Source: Firmicutes bacterium UBA4916 (GTDB lineage Bacteria; Bacillota; Clostridia; Tissierellales; Tepidimicrobiaceae). From it: DNA of 23,308 nucleotides. The translations under genes were made by a program, and so were the position numbers. The notes under the pieces are model-generated. The model had not been told where the DNA came from. It was given only the letters and a program-made list of their open reading frames with translations, and did no database searches. Below, piece by piece: positions 1-8,465 of the stretch (within the stretch, counting starts at the first letter, position 1; each line of letters begins with the position of its first letter). The stretch lies in NCBI GenBank assembly GCA_002398845.1, contig DHBY01000077.1, forward strand, positions 1-23,308. Reading direction: 5' to 3'.

Positions 1-635
1 AACAGCCACATTGAAACAGAAGATATGTTTACAAATTCTCTTGTTATATTATATAAAGCTACATTTATATCACATAGTAAAAAAAGGATCATACCTATAA
101 GTATCATCTGCCTATTTGGTTTAGGAAATAATTTATACTTATATGCTTTTATAGCATTTCCTACACTAATTAGCAAACATATGGCATAAAATACGCCTAC
201 TATCAATATGAAATCTATATTAATAAATCTATTTAATATAAGATAAAATAGAGATAGCCCTAAAAATATAATAATGAAATTCCTAATAATAGGCTTTACA
301 TTTCTAAAATCATATCTAAAAGAATATATTATTTGGACTATGGAAAATAAAATCATCCCCAATATATAATGGCTATCTAAAATTAAAAGAAATAAATCTG
401 CAAAAATGGTTATAAATAAACCTATTTGTAATAGATGAATATCCTTATAGCTAAGGGAATTCTTTTTCCCAAGGATTGAAATAATAAAGGCAAGTATTAT
501 GGATATAAATTTTAGTACATTAGATATATGTACACCTATATTGCTAATGTCCATATATAAAAAGGATATATAAATTATTACAATAATTGAAACCAGTATT
601 TTTGTGGCCCTAAATTTATTACTTTTAAAGTTCAC
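1..635 (-). CDS. YhhN/TMEM86-like multipass membrane protein (3' end outside window)
   Basis: An open frame of 211 codons runs from a GTG start off the left edge. I translated it by hand: it is very hydrophobic, with about seven membrane segments. Two features fit the YhhN (lysoplasmalogenase-like) superfamily: a helix containing FADLFLL followed by a G-x-x-LF segment and an I-x-Y (residues 77-104), and a later LIGMILFLLCDINVAL segment (179-194) with a second membrane Asp. YhhN relatives include vinyl-ether lysophospholipid hydrolases, but many bacterial members are uncharacterised, so the activity here is open. The GTG at 635 is preferred because AAGGTGA lies 8 nt upstream; an in-frame ATG at 644 would abut that site. 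The gene starts 20 nt after the GNAT stop, so the two are probably cotranscribed. Family assignment is from memory of the pattern and is moderate. Confidence 0.6.
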   Translation of the reverse strand, partial: MNFKSNKFRATKILVSIIVIIYISFLYMDISNIGVHISNVLKFISIILAFIISILGKKNSLSYKDIHLLQIGLFITIFADLFLLILDSHYILGMILFSIVQIIYSFRYDFRNVKPIIRNFIIIFLGLSLFYLILNRFINIDFILIVGVFYAICLLISVGNAIKAYKYKLFPKPNRQMILIGMILFLLCDINVALYNITREFVNISSVSMWL

Positions 636-655
636 AGGTATCATCACCTTTGATA

Positions 656-1162
656 TTATTTAATTATCTTTTCAAAAGCTATTCTTTTGCCCCCATCTTC
701 TAGATAGACTATACCGCAGTATTGAAACCCACTTTTCCCTAAAAATCTCTGCATAGGGATATTTTCTTCATGAGTATCTACCCTGATACTAAATATACCC
801 TTTTGCATACATATATCTTCTATATTATTTAGAATTATAGAGGATAAACCTAATCCCTTATAATTAGAGGCAACTGCCAATCTATGAATAGTTAAATAAT
901 CATTGTTGCTTATCCATTGGCCATTATAGATATCCTTATAGTCCTTTTCTTCTCCTAATACAATAGCTACCGTACCAACTATAATATTATCCTTTAATAG
1001 TACATATCCATTATTATTTTTAATATCGTTTTTTATGATTTCATAGTTAGGGTAGTTGTTTTGCCATTGATCAATTTTTTGACTTTTAAAATAATCCTGA
1101 GCTTGTTTTATGATGCACATAATATTATCTATATCAGATTCTACTGCTTTTCGAAATTTCAT
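656..1162 (-). CDS. GNAT-family N-acetyltransferase
   Basis: A 168-residue protein of typical single-domain GNAT size. The acetyl-CoA binding motif A is visible as RLAVASNYKGLG (residues 94-105), matching the family's Q/R-x-x-G-x-G/A loop after a beta strand. The C-terminal half has the usual IRVDTHEEN strand and helix (126-134) and FLGKSGFQYCG (140-150), where the family has the conserved Asn and the Y/F-x-x-x-G-F element. The product should transfer an acetyl group from acetyl-CoA to an amine; the substrate cannot be read from sequence. A strong AAGGAGGGAG sits upstream of the ATG. The gene lies 65 nt after the MATE stop and 20 nt before the YhhN-like gene, all on the minus strand, so it is likely in a small operon with them. 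Confidence 0.85.
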   Translation of the reverse strand: MKFRKAVESDIDNIMCIIKQAQDYFKSQKIDQWQNNYPNYEIIKNDIKNNNGYVLLKDNIIVGTVAIVLGEEKDYKDIYNGQWISNNDYLTIHRLAVASNYKGLGLSSIILNNIEDICMQKGIFSIRVDTHEENIPMQRFLGKSGFQYCGIVYLEDGGKRIAFEKIIK

Positions 1163-1227
1163 ATATACTCCCTCCTTAAATACATTTCTGTACTATACCT
1201 ACTGCTTTCTAGTTCACTAAATATTCC

Positions 1228-2601
1228 TTATAATTCATTATGGGATTCACTATCCGCTTTAGGGCTCTTTCTAAGAATTAAGGAATACCAAATTGTCAGT
1301 ACAACTCCTTTGCATATACTGCTTATACTTATACTCCACCATACTCCATTTAGCCCTAGGGATGTAGAAGAAAGTATCAATGATGCTGGTATACGCAAAC
1401 TATTAAATAATATCCCTATAAAAGAAGGGGGAACTGTTCTGCCTAATCCATTAAAAGCTCCTTGAGTAGCTATCTCAATAGCCATGAAAAACTGAGATAA
1501 ACCTAAAATTCTCAAATATGTTACCCCTAGTTTAAGTGCCTCTTCATCATGGGGAATAAATAATCTAAATATAGGATTTGCCCCAAATATAAGTAAACAG
1601 GTAGCAAATATTCCTATAGTTCCTACAATTAATAGTCCCTTTCTATAGCCTTCTCGTATTCTATCCCATTTCCCTGCTCCGTAATTTTGACCAATAAAGG
1701 CGGATATAGCAGTTGAAAATCCTCCAGCTGTCATCCATGAAATGGACTCTATCTGAGAACCAACTTTCTGAACTGCTATTGGAGTAGATCCCCATTGAGC
1801 TATTATCTTTGCTATAACCATAGCAATAATAGCAAATAGTCCATTTTGTATAGAGGCTGGTAATCCCAATCTAAATATACTTTTAAGGTATTCCCTATCT
1901 GGTGCTTGAAAAATGTTTAAATCATCAAATAGGCTTGACTTATTTTTTCCTATAATAATAAAAATAAGGGTAACAGTAAACTGTGCGATTATAGTAGCTA
2001 AGGCAGCACCTTTGATTCCCATCTTTGGAAATGGACCAATCCCCATTATCATTAGTGGATCAAGTACCATATTCATTATTAATCCAACTACATTTATCTT
2101 AAAAGGTGTAGTACTATCACCAGAGCCATTGAAAATCCCCGAAAATACAGGATTTAAAAAATAAAATACTAATCCTATAGAAATTATAAATAAATAATCT
2201 ACAGCCATATTGGTGACTTGGGTATCACCTAGATCAAAAAATCCAATAATCCTATGCCTAAAGGCTATAAGAAGTAATGAATATATTATTGCAACAATGA
2301 CATCAAACTGTATAGTATGAAATACATACTTTTTTGCAGAATCCATATCCTCTTTTCCAAGAGAATGAGCTATACCCACCTCTGCCCCTATTTTAGGTAT
2401 CATGAAAAGAGATGAACCAAACCATATGAAAAAACCTGCTGTTCCTGCTGCTGCTACCGCATTGGTACTTACTCTACCTAGCCATATCATATCCATCATA
2501 TTGTATGCCATTTGCACAAAAGAAGTAGCCATAATAGGTATTGCCAATTTAACCAGCGTACCTGTTATACTACCTTCTGTAAGTTTCTTATTTTCCATCA
2601 T
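1228..2601 (-). CDS. MATE-family efflux transporter
   Basis: A cation-coupled multidrug/toxin extruder of the inner membrane, about 457 residues, the usual size for MATE proteins, with around 12 membrane helices in two repeats. The N-terminus has the recognisable LTEGSITGTLVKLAIPIM element; later segments such as GSGDSTTPF and the second-half IGQNYGAGKWDRI motif are typical of the family. The frame can be extended to a TTG at 2691, but I reject this: the extra 30 residues are basic and unlike the family, have no ribosome binding site, and would overlap a promoter-like sequence. The ATG at 2601 (or the next codon, 2598) has a GGGGGCA element just upstream. The substrate is unknown. It is probably the first gene of a run with the GNAT and YhhN-like genes. 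Confidence 0.9.
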   Translation of the reverse strand: MMENKKLTEGSITGTLVKLAIPIMATSFVQMAYNMMDMIWLGRVSTNAVAAAGTAGFFIWFGSSLFMIPKIGAEVGIAHSLGKEDMDSAKKYVFHTIQFDVIVAIIYSLLLIAFRHRIIGFFDLGDTQVTNMAVDYLFIISIGLVFYFLNPVFSGIFNGSGDSTTPFKINVVGLIMNMVLDPLMIMGIGPFPKMGIKGAALATIIAQFTVTLIFIIIGKNKSSLFDDLNIFQAPDREYLKSIFRLGLPASIQNGLFAIIAMVIAKIIAQWGSTPIAVQKVGSQIESISWMTAGGFSTAISAFIGQNYGAGKWDRIREGYRKGLLIVGTIGIFATCLLIFGANPIFRLFIPHDEEALKLGVTYLRILGLSQFFMAIEIATQGAFNGLGRTVPPSFIGILFNSLRIPASLILSSTSLGLNGVWWSISISSICKGVVLTIWYSLILRKSPKADSESHNEL

Positions 2602-2662
2602 ATCTTGCCCCCATATTATGCATTTATAATTTATTATTCCTTTCGCAACCCTAAGTAATCTT

Positions 2663-2691
2663 ATTCTATAATATACTGAGATATTCTTCAA
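2663..2691 (-). promoter_or_regulatory. Candidate vegetative promoter for the MATE operon
   Basis: On the minus strand TTGAAG (2691-2686) is followed by a 17-nt spacer and TAGAAT (2668-2663), a reasonable sigma-A type pair. It sits between hairpin A and the MATE start. The -35 box is imperfect, so this is a candidate only. Confidence 0.4.
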
Positions 2692-2711
2692 GATACTTTT
2701 AACAAAAACTC

Positions 2712-2760
2712 AAATAAAAGATGACACAAGGGGACGGTTCTCTTGTGCCATCTTTTATTT
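2712..2760 (-). repeat. Palindromic repeat copy A, probably also a terminator
   Basis: A 49-nt inverted repeat with 19-nt arms (2712-2730 and 2742-2760) pairing with a single mismatch around a GGGACGGTTCT centre. The inner part, ATGACACAAGGGGAC and CTTGTGCCAT, is the same family as copies B and C. The outer AAATAAAAG / CTTTTATTT arms are unique to this copy and give a T-rich 3' side on the minus strand, followed by a further TTTTTG, so it could end transcription from the DUF3160 operon. Confidence 0.75.
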
Positions 2761-2776
2761 ATTGCTGATTTGTGAT

Positions 2777-2807
2777 ATGACACAGGGGGACTGTCCCCTT
2801 GTGTCAT
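2777..2807. repeat. Palindromic repeat copy B
   Basis: A nearly perfect 31-nt palindrome: ATGACACA and TGTGTCAT ends, GGGGGAC and GTCCCC inner arms. It directly abuts the end of the DUF3160 gene, sharing one base with its TAA codon, so it would form a hairpin at the mRNA 3' end. No T-tract follows, so it may protect RNA ends or reinforce hairpin A just downstream. GC content is far above the surroundings. Confidence 0.8.
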
Positions 2808-4942
2808 TAGTTCCACTCTGGGAAAGGTATTTCGCCCTTGCCATCTCTTATGAAAGAATCTGTCCATTTAGGTCTTTCTGGTTCCTTATTTTCCTTTATC
2901 ATTTCTTGCCATCTCTCATCTGTTAGCCTTTCATTGGAAATGAACTCATAATAGCTAAATACTGCACCTCTTGTTAAATATAGTTTATTCTTTATAGGTA
3001 CCACTACATATATTTCAGATGCAGGACCAACCCCTGCTTCCATATATCCACCATTGCTATATTTATTTGGTGCTATAGTATGAAAATCTGCGATTACTGC
3101 CATATTCTTATCTGTTTCCGAAGTTATTTCAAACCAACGTAAATTTTCTCCTGCAAAGGAGCTAGTTAAAAACTCCAATGTGCCTCCGTAAAGAACTATT
3201 TTTTGATATTCTTCCTCTGTTAATTCTTCATTATTAAGTTCTTTAATGGAACAATTGATTAGAAACCCAAGTAGTTCTTCAAAAGTCTCCATTTTATCAT
3301 CAATACTTTCTAATAATAAATCCCTCTCTTTTAAATTTTCTCTTGAAAATTTAGTTAACCATAATAATTTTTCATATACTTCTATATTTGGCTCTACATA
3401 TCCAACTGTTTCAATATATCCATCTCCGCATTCTGCTGCACTTTGTTTTCCGTAAAGGATTGTATCGTGTTTTAATTCAGACCAACTAGCCAAAGCAGTG
3501 TTTAGATTTTTATCAACCCAAGCTTCGTTGGTCATGAAGGAAGGATATCCTTTTTCATAAGTTTTGAGTAAACCTTTTAAAGTCCAAAGCCACCCTTGAT
3601 ACATATTAGAACGCCACTCATCATCTTCTAATTTCCCAAACCTATCCCTTAATCTTTTAAAAACCTTTGGGTATTCTTCCCACTCTTTGTTTTCTTCTTT
3701 GTCCATTTGTATTTTTTCTGCCCTATCAGAACCTAAAACTCCCACTACGTCTAATCCAGAAGGGATAGGTCTAACAATAGGCTCTACTAACTCTTGAATT
3801 ATTTCAGCATCAAGAACATACCTTTGTCCCATAAACCTAAATTGCTTTCCTGCTGGAGCTGTTACAGTAGTATATTTTGGTGTTATCTTTGGCTCAGGGA
3901 GTTTTTTAGCTTTTTTATATAATTCATCTAGTTTCTTTGGGTTATTAAGCTTATTTAAATCTGGATTCTTTCCATATACGTCAAATAATAAATCAACATA
4001 CTCATATATACCTAAATCATCGGAACTACCTACATAAAAGTTTGTTGGCTCATATATTTGCTCCCATTTATCATAGCTATCCTTATCAGAGTACAAACTA
4101 TAAGCAATAAGTAAAGCTTGAATTGTTTGCTCGGTGTTTCTTTTTACATCTTCTTCAAAGTACAAAGGAAATGGTGCCTGACCATACCACATCATGGCTT
4201 TAAAATATCTTTCAAAATCCTTAGATCTAGTATAATGTCCCCTGGGTACATATTGGCTATAGTCTAAATCATAGGGAAATAAAGTGGACTTTTCAAATCC
4301 CCCATGAGCTTTTATCTTTTCAAACTCATCTAAAGCTATATCCCTTGCCCCCTTAGGTACACCATCGGGGATATCCTTTTCCAAGCAAAGATTAGCAATG
4401 GAAAAATAAGCTATGTTTTTAAGCTGTATTTCCTTTATTTCTTCATTTTTTATATCTTTATACATGGAAATAGAATTTTTCAACATCTTGTCTGTGAGCT
4501 CTTCTAATAAAACTATTAGTTTTTGTTCTTCTAATGTTCTTAAAGTATAGTCATAAAATATATGATAGACTTGTAAAACTGAGTCCGTTGTAATAAAGGA
4601 AGGTATCTCTTTATATTGATTATCTTCGTAAATATAGAATAGCTGCTCCTCTTTAGTTGGATTTACTACAAAGTTATTTTTCAGTAAAAGCTCTTTTTGT
4701 TCTTCTGTGAACTCTCCAAATTGATCTAGATTTTCAATATTAGAAAAATCAGAATTTAATTTGTATGGTTTTACCTTTGCTTCATATTTTGTTGGCTCAT
4801 AGTGAACTTCGATATTCTTTTTCTCAATAGCTTTTACTTTACTGCCCTCTACAACTCCTACATCACTACTACATCCAGTTATTAAAATAGTCAAAATTAG
4901 TGCCAATGAAATAATTGAAAATCCAAAGCTTTTTCTTTTCAT
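2807..4942 (-). CDS. DUF3160-family lipoprotein
   Basis: A 711-residue exported lipoprotein: a basic N-terminus, hydrophobic stretch and lipobox LITGC with Cys24, so the mature protein should be anchored to the outer face of the membrane. After a short linker the rest matches my memory of DUF3160, including the early FITTDSVLQVYHIFYDYTLR segment (residues 116-135), a middle region rich in aromatic and acidic residues, and a late GPASEIYVVVP segment. DUF3160 has no established function, so none is assigned. Its ATG overlaps the upstream gene's stop by 4 nt (ATGA), which implies translational coupling; no independent ribosome binding site is obvious. Its stop is followed at once by palindrome B. 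The length fits a full-length family member and I see no frameshift. Confidence 0.8.
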   Translation of the reverse strand: MKRKSFGFSIISLALILTILITGCSSDVGVVEGSKVKAIEKKNIEVHYEPTKYEAKVKPYKLNSDFSNIENLDQFGEFTEEQKELLLKNNFVVNPTKEEQLFYIYEDNQYKEIPSFITTDSVLQVYHIFYDYTLRTLEEQKLIVLLEELTDKMLKNSISMYKDIKNEEIKEIQLKNIAYFSIANLCLEKDIPDGVPKGARDIALDEFEKIKAHGGFEKSTLFPYDLDYSQYVPRGHYTRSKDFERYFKAMMWYGQAPFPLYFEEDVKRNTEQTIQALLIAYSLYSDKDSYDKWEQIYEPTNFYVGSSDDLGIYEYVDLLFDVYGKNPDLNKLNNPKKLDELYKKAKKLPEPKITPKYTTVTAPAGKQFRFMGQRYVLDAEIIQELVEPIVRPIPSGLDVVGVLGSDRAEKIQMDKEENKEWEEYPKVFKRLRDRFGKLEDDEWRSNMYQGWLWTLKGLLKTYEKGYPSFMTNEAWVDKNLNTALASWSELKHDTILYGKQSAAECGDGYIETVGYVEPNIEVYEKLLWLTKFSRENLKERDLLLESIDDKMETFEELLGFLINCSIKELNNEELTEEEYQKIVLYGGTLEFLTSSFAGENLRWFEITSETDKNMAVIADFHTIAPNKYSNGGYMEAGVGPASEIYVVVPIKNKLYLTRGAVFSYYEFISNERLTDERWQEMIKENKEPERPKWTDSFIRDGKGEIPFPEWN

Positions 4943-5742
4943 TTAATATTCACCCCTTCTATAATTAATTTATTATCTTTTATTTTTACTTCTCCCCTAT
5001 AGACATTTCTTTTATCTTTGACTTCCACATAGACAGAATCATCCATTACCTTTAAATCTCTTATATCTGTAAAACTTTTACTTTCTAAAAATCCTTGAAA
5101 TCCAAATCCTTCCCATTTGTAAGTATTCAGTACCTTTTCTTTGTTACTAAGTATCTCAATAGATAGGATCTCATCTATTCCATCTCCATCTATATCATAA
5201 AAAATGTAATCGGTAAAAGGTTTAGATAGCCTTGAGCCTCTCCACTTTGGCAGCAATCTATTATTTTCAAAAGAATAGATAAATGGTCTTTTAGCCATAA
5301 CCTGATGGAATGGTGTTTTTTTATATACCCCTATAGATACTTCAGATTTTCCATCACCATCTATATCCCCCAAGGCTAGCTTCCATGGTTTCAAACTTGA
5401 AAAATCCTCCCTATATATTTCTTTTATTTCATCCGTTAATTTAAATACTATTATTTCTTTACCCCATCTATTTCTCCCTTTTGTTAATAGAATTAATTCA
5501 TCCGATTTATCTCCATCTATATCTCCTATAGAGTATTCTTTGGCTCTCATCTTTAGTATATACAAATCAAGTTTTTCTTTTCTATCATTAAATATGGTTA
5601 TTTTCTTATTATTTATTTTTATGCAACAATTTTTATTATAGGATTCCATTATGGCATCCTTTTGATTCATAATATATATTAGAAGAAAAAATATAATGAA
5701 TATAGATATAATCCATATGAAAACTCTTCTAAAACATTTCAT
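4939..5742 (-). CDS. Membrane-anchored protein with FG-GAP/VCBS-like Ca2+ motifs
   Basis: A protein of 267 residues with a short basic N-terminus, one membrane segment (about 8-25) and an external domain carrying three near-identical acidic motifs: DIDGDKSDE (74-82), DIDGDGKSE (126-134) and DIDGDGIDE (183-191). Each follows a hydrophobic strand and precedes another, the arrangement seen in FG-GAP/VCBS beta-propeller blades that bind Ca2+ through D-x-D-x-D-G. Only three blades are clear, too few for a full propeller unless degenerate ones exist. I chose the ATG at 5742, with GGAG 9 nt upstream; the in-frame TTG at 5757 overlaps that site. The 3' end overlaps the DUF3160 gene by 4 nt, so the pair is probably made together and may interact at the cell surface; that is inference. 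Confidence 0.7.
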   Translation of the reverse strand: MKCFRRVFIWIISIFIIFFLLIYIMNQKDAIMESYNKNCCIKINNKKITIFNDRKEKLDLYILKMRAKEYSIGDIDGDKSDELILLTKGRNRWGKEIIVFKLTDEIKEIYREDFSSLKPWKLALGDIDGDGKSEVSIGVYKKTPFHQVMAKRPFIYSFENNRLLPKWRGSRLSKPFTDYIFYDIDGDGIDEILSIEILSNKEKVLNTYKWEGFGFQGFLESKSFTDIRDLKVMDDSVYVEVKDKRNVYRGEVKIKDNKLIIEGVNIK

Positions 5743-5834
5743 ATTTCTTAACTCCAATCTATAGTAATCCAGCCTTTGCCTATATTGTAAACTATATTTT
5801 CCTATATTTAGTTACAAATCAGTGACAAATAAAT

Positions 5835-5865
5835 ATGACACAAAAGAACCGTCCCCCTGTGTCAT
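5835..5865. repeat. Palindromic repeat copy C
   Basis: A 31-nt inverted repeat, ATGACACA / TGTGTCAT at the ends with a GGGGGACGGTTCT centre read on the minus strand, opposite in orientation to copy A. It starts 3 nt beyond the stop codon of the DHHW gene and could act as its 3' hairpin; an ATATTTATTT stretch follows on the minus strand. Confidence 0.8.
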
Positions 5866-5868
5866 GTG

Positions 5869-6981
5869 TCAATCATTCAAAAATGTCTTTACATTATACA
5901 TTATAAGTAGATTGTCTATTTTATTGTCATCTACTAATATTTTTAAGTCCTTATCATAATATCTAGGGTCTACTACATAGATTTCGCTAAAATGTCCTGT
6001 TAAAAAAGGAATAAAACTGTTAGCATAGGAGTCTTTGATTATTAATAGTTTCTTTCCATTGTTAATATTGGTATTTATCTTTATTAATGGATGATTTCCT
6101 CCCAAGAACACCGTGTATTTATCCTTTTTATCTAAATTTTCCATATCATATATGGAATCTGAAACCTTTCCTTCTTCTACAAATTCTACTTTGGACACCT
6201 CTTCTTTTTTGGGAATATATAGTTCAATACTATCAGGGTCTATGTTTCTAAATCCACTCTTTGAATATAAAGACCCATAAAAGCTATCCGTAACCTTTTT
6301 TATATGAAAATAATCCTCACCATGAGGTTCTATCCCCATATTTTCCATAAGCTTTTCATAGGCTAAATATGCTCCTTTGGTGGTCCAATGATGATCTGTT
6401 TTATAATAGATATACTCATCCTTATTGGCATATAGAGTATCATATATATCAACAAAGTTTATATTATCATCAAGGGATTCTTTTACCTTATTTATGTAGA
6501 TAAGCTCATCTGCAGCAGGAGCATATGGTGGTAATTTATCTTCTAACACCTTAACAGAATTGGGAACTAGTATAAAAAACGCATCTACATTTGGCATATT
6601 GGAAAAGTTTGAGTTTATTTCATCAACTTTAGATTTGAGGTGCTTTTCCTCAGGCTTTTCAAACTTCTCCATTAAATACCCATCTCTAGCTAGATAGACC
6701 CCATTGTTTTCTTTTTTCCCCAATGCTTTTTCACTTTTAGACTTAACTCCTACCCAAAAATCTCTCAAGGGGAATTGGTCTGACACATACTTTTCGTAGT
6801 TTGTAGTAAACCTTCCATCCATTACTTGGCTTGTTGAAAGGGTAGGGGCTTGCTCTAACCTTCTGTTTTCAGCTTCTGAAAACACTTTATCAGTAGATAC
6901 CATATTCAACATAACTACCCCGCCAATATATATTAACAATAGTATTCCTAAAATAGATTTATAAGAGTCCTGTTTTCTCAA
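5869..6981 (-). CDS. DHHW-family (AlgJ/AlgX-like) SGNH-type surface protein
   Basis: About 370 residues with one N-terminal membrane segment (roughly 9-27) and an extracytoplasmic domain. The signature DHHW is at residues 196-199, within YYKTDHHWTTKGAYLAYE. Near the C-terminus KDSYANSF (316-323) places a Ser like the nucleophile of AlgJ/AlgX relatives; NGVYLARDGYL (93-103) is also typical. These proteins work with an MBOAT membrane acyltransferase to O-acetylate extracellular polymers, and an MBOAT gene lies 35 nt upstream in the same operon. Start: TTG at 6981 has GGGGG 6 nt upstream; an ATG at 6999 is possible but has no ribosome binding site. The substrate polymer is unknown. Whether it transfers or only binds acyl groups cannot be told. 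Confidence 0.85.
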   Translation of the reverse strand: MRKQDSYKSILGILLLIYIGGVVMLNMVSTDKVFSEAENRRLEQAPTLSTSQVMDGRFTTNYEKYVSDQFPLRDFWVGVKSKSEKALGKKENNGVYLARDGYLMEKFEKPEEKHLKSKVDEINSNFSNMPNVDAFFILVPNSVKVLEDKLPPYAPAADELIYINKVKESLDDNINFVDIYDTLYANKDEYIYYKTDHHWTTKGAYLAYEKLMENMGIEPHGEDYFHIKKVTDSFYGSLYSKSGFRNIDPDSIELYIPKKEEVSKVEFVEEGKVSDSIYDMENLDKKDKYTVFLGGNHPLIKINTNINNGKKLLIIKDSYANSFIPFLTGHFSEIYVVDPRYYDKDLKILVDDNKIDNLLIMYNVKTFLND

Positions 6982-7016
6982 AAATATCCCCCTTTCCATT
7001 TCAAAATGCCAGTAAT

Positions 7017-8423
7017 CTAAAATCTAAAGTATAAAAACGGATTGTATGTTTCATTTACCAAATATGCAGTGCATAAAAACATTAAAAACATATATGCAAT
7101 TGGAATTAAAATATTTTCCCCTTTATGCATTTTTTCCTTTAATCTTATGAATAACTTTTTAGGAATAGGTGTTGAACCTAAAATAAGCATTACAAAAAGC
7201 AAAGCATTAGTATAAAGATAATAAATAGCATTGCCGTCTATTAAAGGTCTATTTCCAAATCCAAACATGGTTTTAATAAAGTCAATACCTAAAGGCAAGT
7301 TCTCAAATTCAAAAAATACCCATCCTACTATTACTACTACAAGGGTATATATTCGTTTAATGAAATCAGGTTTTTTTTCAAACCAATTTAATAAAAACAT
7401 TTTTTCAATAATTAGAAAAACTCCATAGTATAGTCCCCAAAGTATAAAATTCCAATTGGCACCATGCCATAGTCCTGTTAAAAACCAAACTATAATTAAA
7501 TTTCTATATTGTTTTAGTTTTCCTTCCCTATTTCCACCAAGGGGAATATATACATACTCTCTAAACCATGTTCCTAGGGAAATATGCCATCTCCTCCAGA
7601 ACTCTGTTACACTTTTAGATATGTAAGGATAATCAAAGTTTTTCATAAAATTGAACCCAAACATCTTCCCAAGCCCTAATGCCATATCCGAATACCCACT
7701 AAAATCAAAGTATATTTGGAATGTAAATGCCAATATACCAAGCCATGCAGAAAGGACAGAAATTTCCCCTATAGGTGTAGCTTTTATGGTATCCCATAAT
7801 AGTCCTATATTATTGGCTAATAAAACCTTTTTTGTAAGTCCTATGATAAATAGTTCTGCCCCTTCTCCAAATAAATTTAAACTTTCTACTCTTTCATCTA
7901 ACTCCTTTGCTATATCACTATATCTTACTATGGGTCCTGCTACAAGCTGGGGAAACATAGTTACATAGGTACCAAAGGATATAATATTCTTTTGAACTGA
8001 TACCTTGTCCAAGTACACATCGATTGTGTAGGATAAAGTTTGAAAAGTATAAAAGGATATTCCAAGTGGAAGGGGAAGATTTCTTAAAGCAATATTTAAA
8101 TTAAAAAGGCTATTTATATTGCTTATAATAAAATCAGAGTATTTGAAAAATCCAAGTATACCAAGATTGACGACTAAGGAGTTTATTAAAATAGCTTTAG
8201 TTATATTTTTCCGTCCCCTATATTTATCTATGGCTAAGCCATTAGCATAATCAAACACAGTGGAAAACAGCATTATAAGTATATATATAGGCTCTCCCCA
8301 AGCATAAAAGATTAAACTTGCCACAAGAAATACAAGGTTTCTCAAGGGCTTAGGGGATATATAGTATATTAAAATGGTAATTGGTAAAAAAACAAATATA
8401 AATATCAGGCTGCTAAAAACCAA
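7017..8423 (-). CDS. MBOAT-family membrane O-acyltransferase (AlgI/DltB-like)
   Basis: A 468-residue polytopic membrane protein, the normal length for AlgI-like MBOAT enzymes. Diagnostic segments are the N-terminal FSSLIFIFVFLPI and YAWGEP, PLGISFYTFQTLSY (119-132), the cytoplasmic EFWRRWHISLGTWFREY block with His280 (274-290) and GLWHGANWNFILWG with the catalytic His320 (317-330). It should pass acyl groups, usually acetyl, across the membrane to a partner acting on a cell-surface polymer; the adjacent DHHW and SGNH proteins are natural partners. The start is TTG at 8423 with GGAGGT 9 nt upstream. Absence of dltA/dltC nearby argues against D-alanylation of teichoic acid and for the AlgI/PatA-like group. 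Confidence 0.92.
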   Translation of the reverse strand: MVFSSLIFIFVFLPITILIYYISPKPLRNLVFLVASLIFYAWGEPIYILIMLFSTVFDYANGLAIDKYRGRKNITKAILINSLVVNLGILGFFKYSDFIISNINSLFNLNIALRNLPLPLGISFYTFQTLSYTIDVYLDKVSVQKNIISFGTYVTMFPQLVAGPIVRYSDIAKELDERVESLNLFGEGAELFIIGLTKKVLLANNIGLLWDTIKATPIGEISVLSAWLGILAFTFQIYFDFSGYSDMALGLGKMFGFNFMKNFDYPYISKSVTEFWRRWHISLGTWFREYVYIPLGGNREGKLKQYRNLIIVWFLTGLWHGANWNFILWGLYYGVFLIIEKMFLLNWFEKKPDFIKRIYTLVVVIVGWVFFEFENLPLGIDFIKTMFGFGNRPLIDGNAIYYLYTNALLFVMLILGSTPIPKKLFIRLKEKMHKGENILIPIAYMFLMFLCTAYLVNETYNPFLYFRF

Positions 8424-8465
8424 GCCTTGTCCACCTCCAAGTAAATCTATTAATTTCTACATTTC

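Noticed and set aside
2602..2691. N-terminal extension of the MATE protein from TTG at 2691
   Set aside because: No ribosome binding site, basic sequence unlike MATE N-termini, and overlap with a promoter-like element.
2712..2807. Insertion sequence remnant
   Set aside because: No transposase fragment or target duplication is visible around the palindromes; only the hairpins themselves are present.
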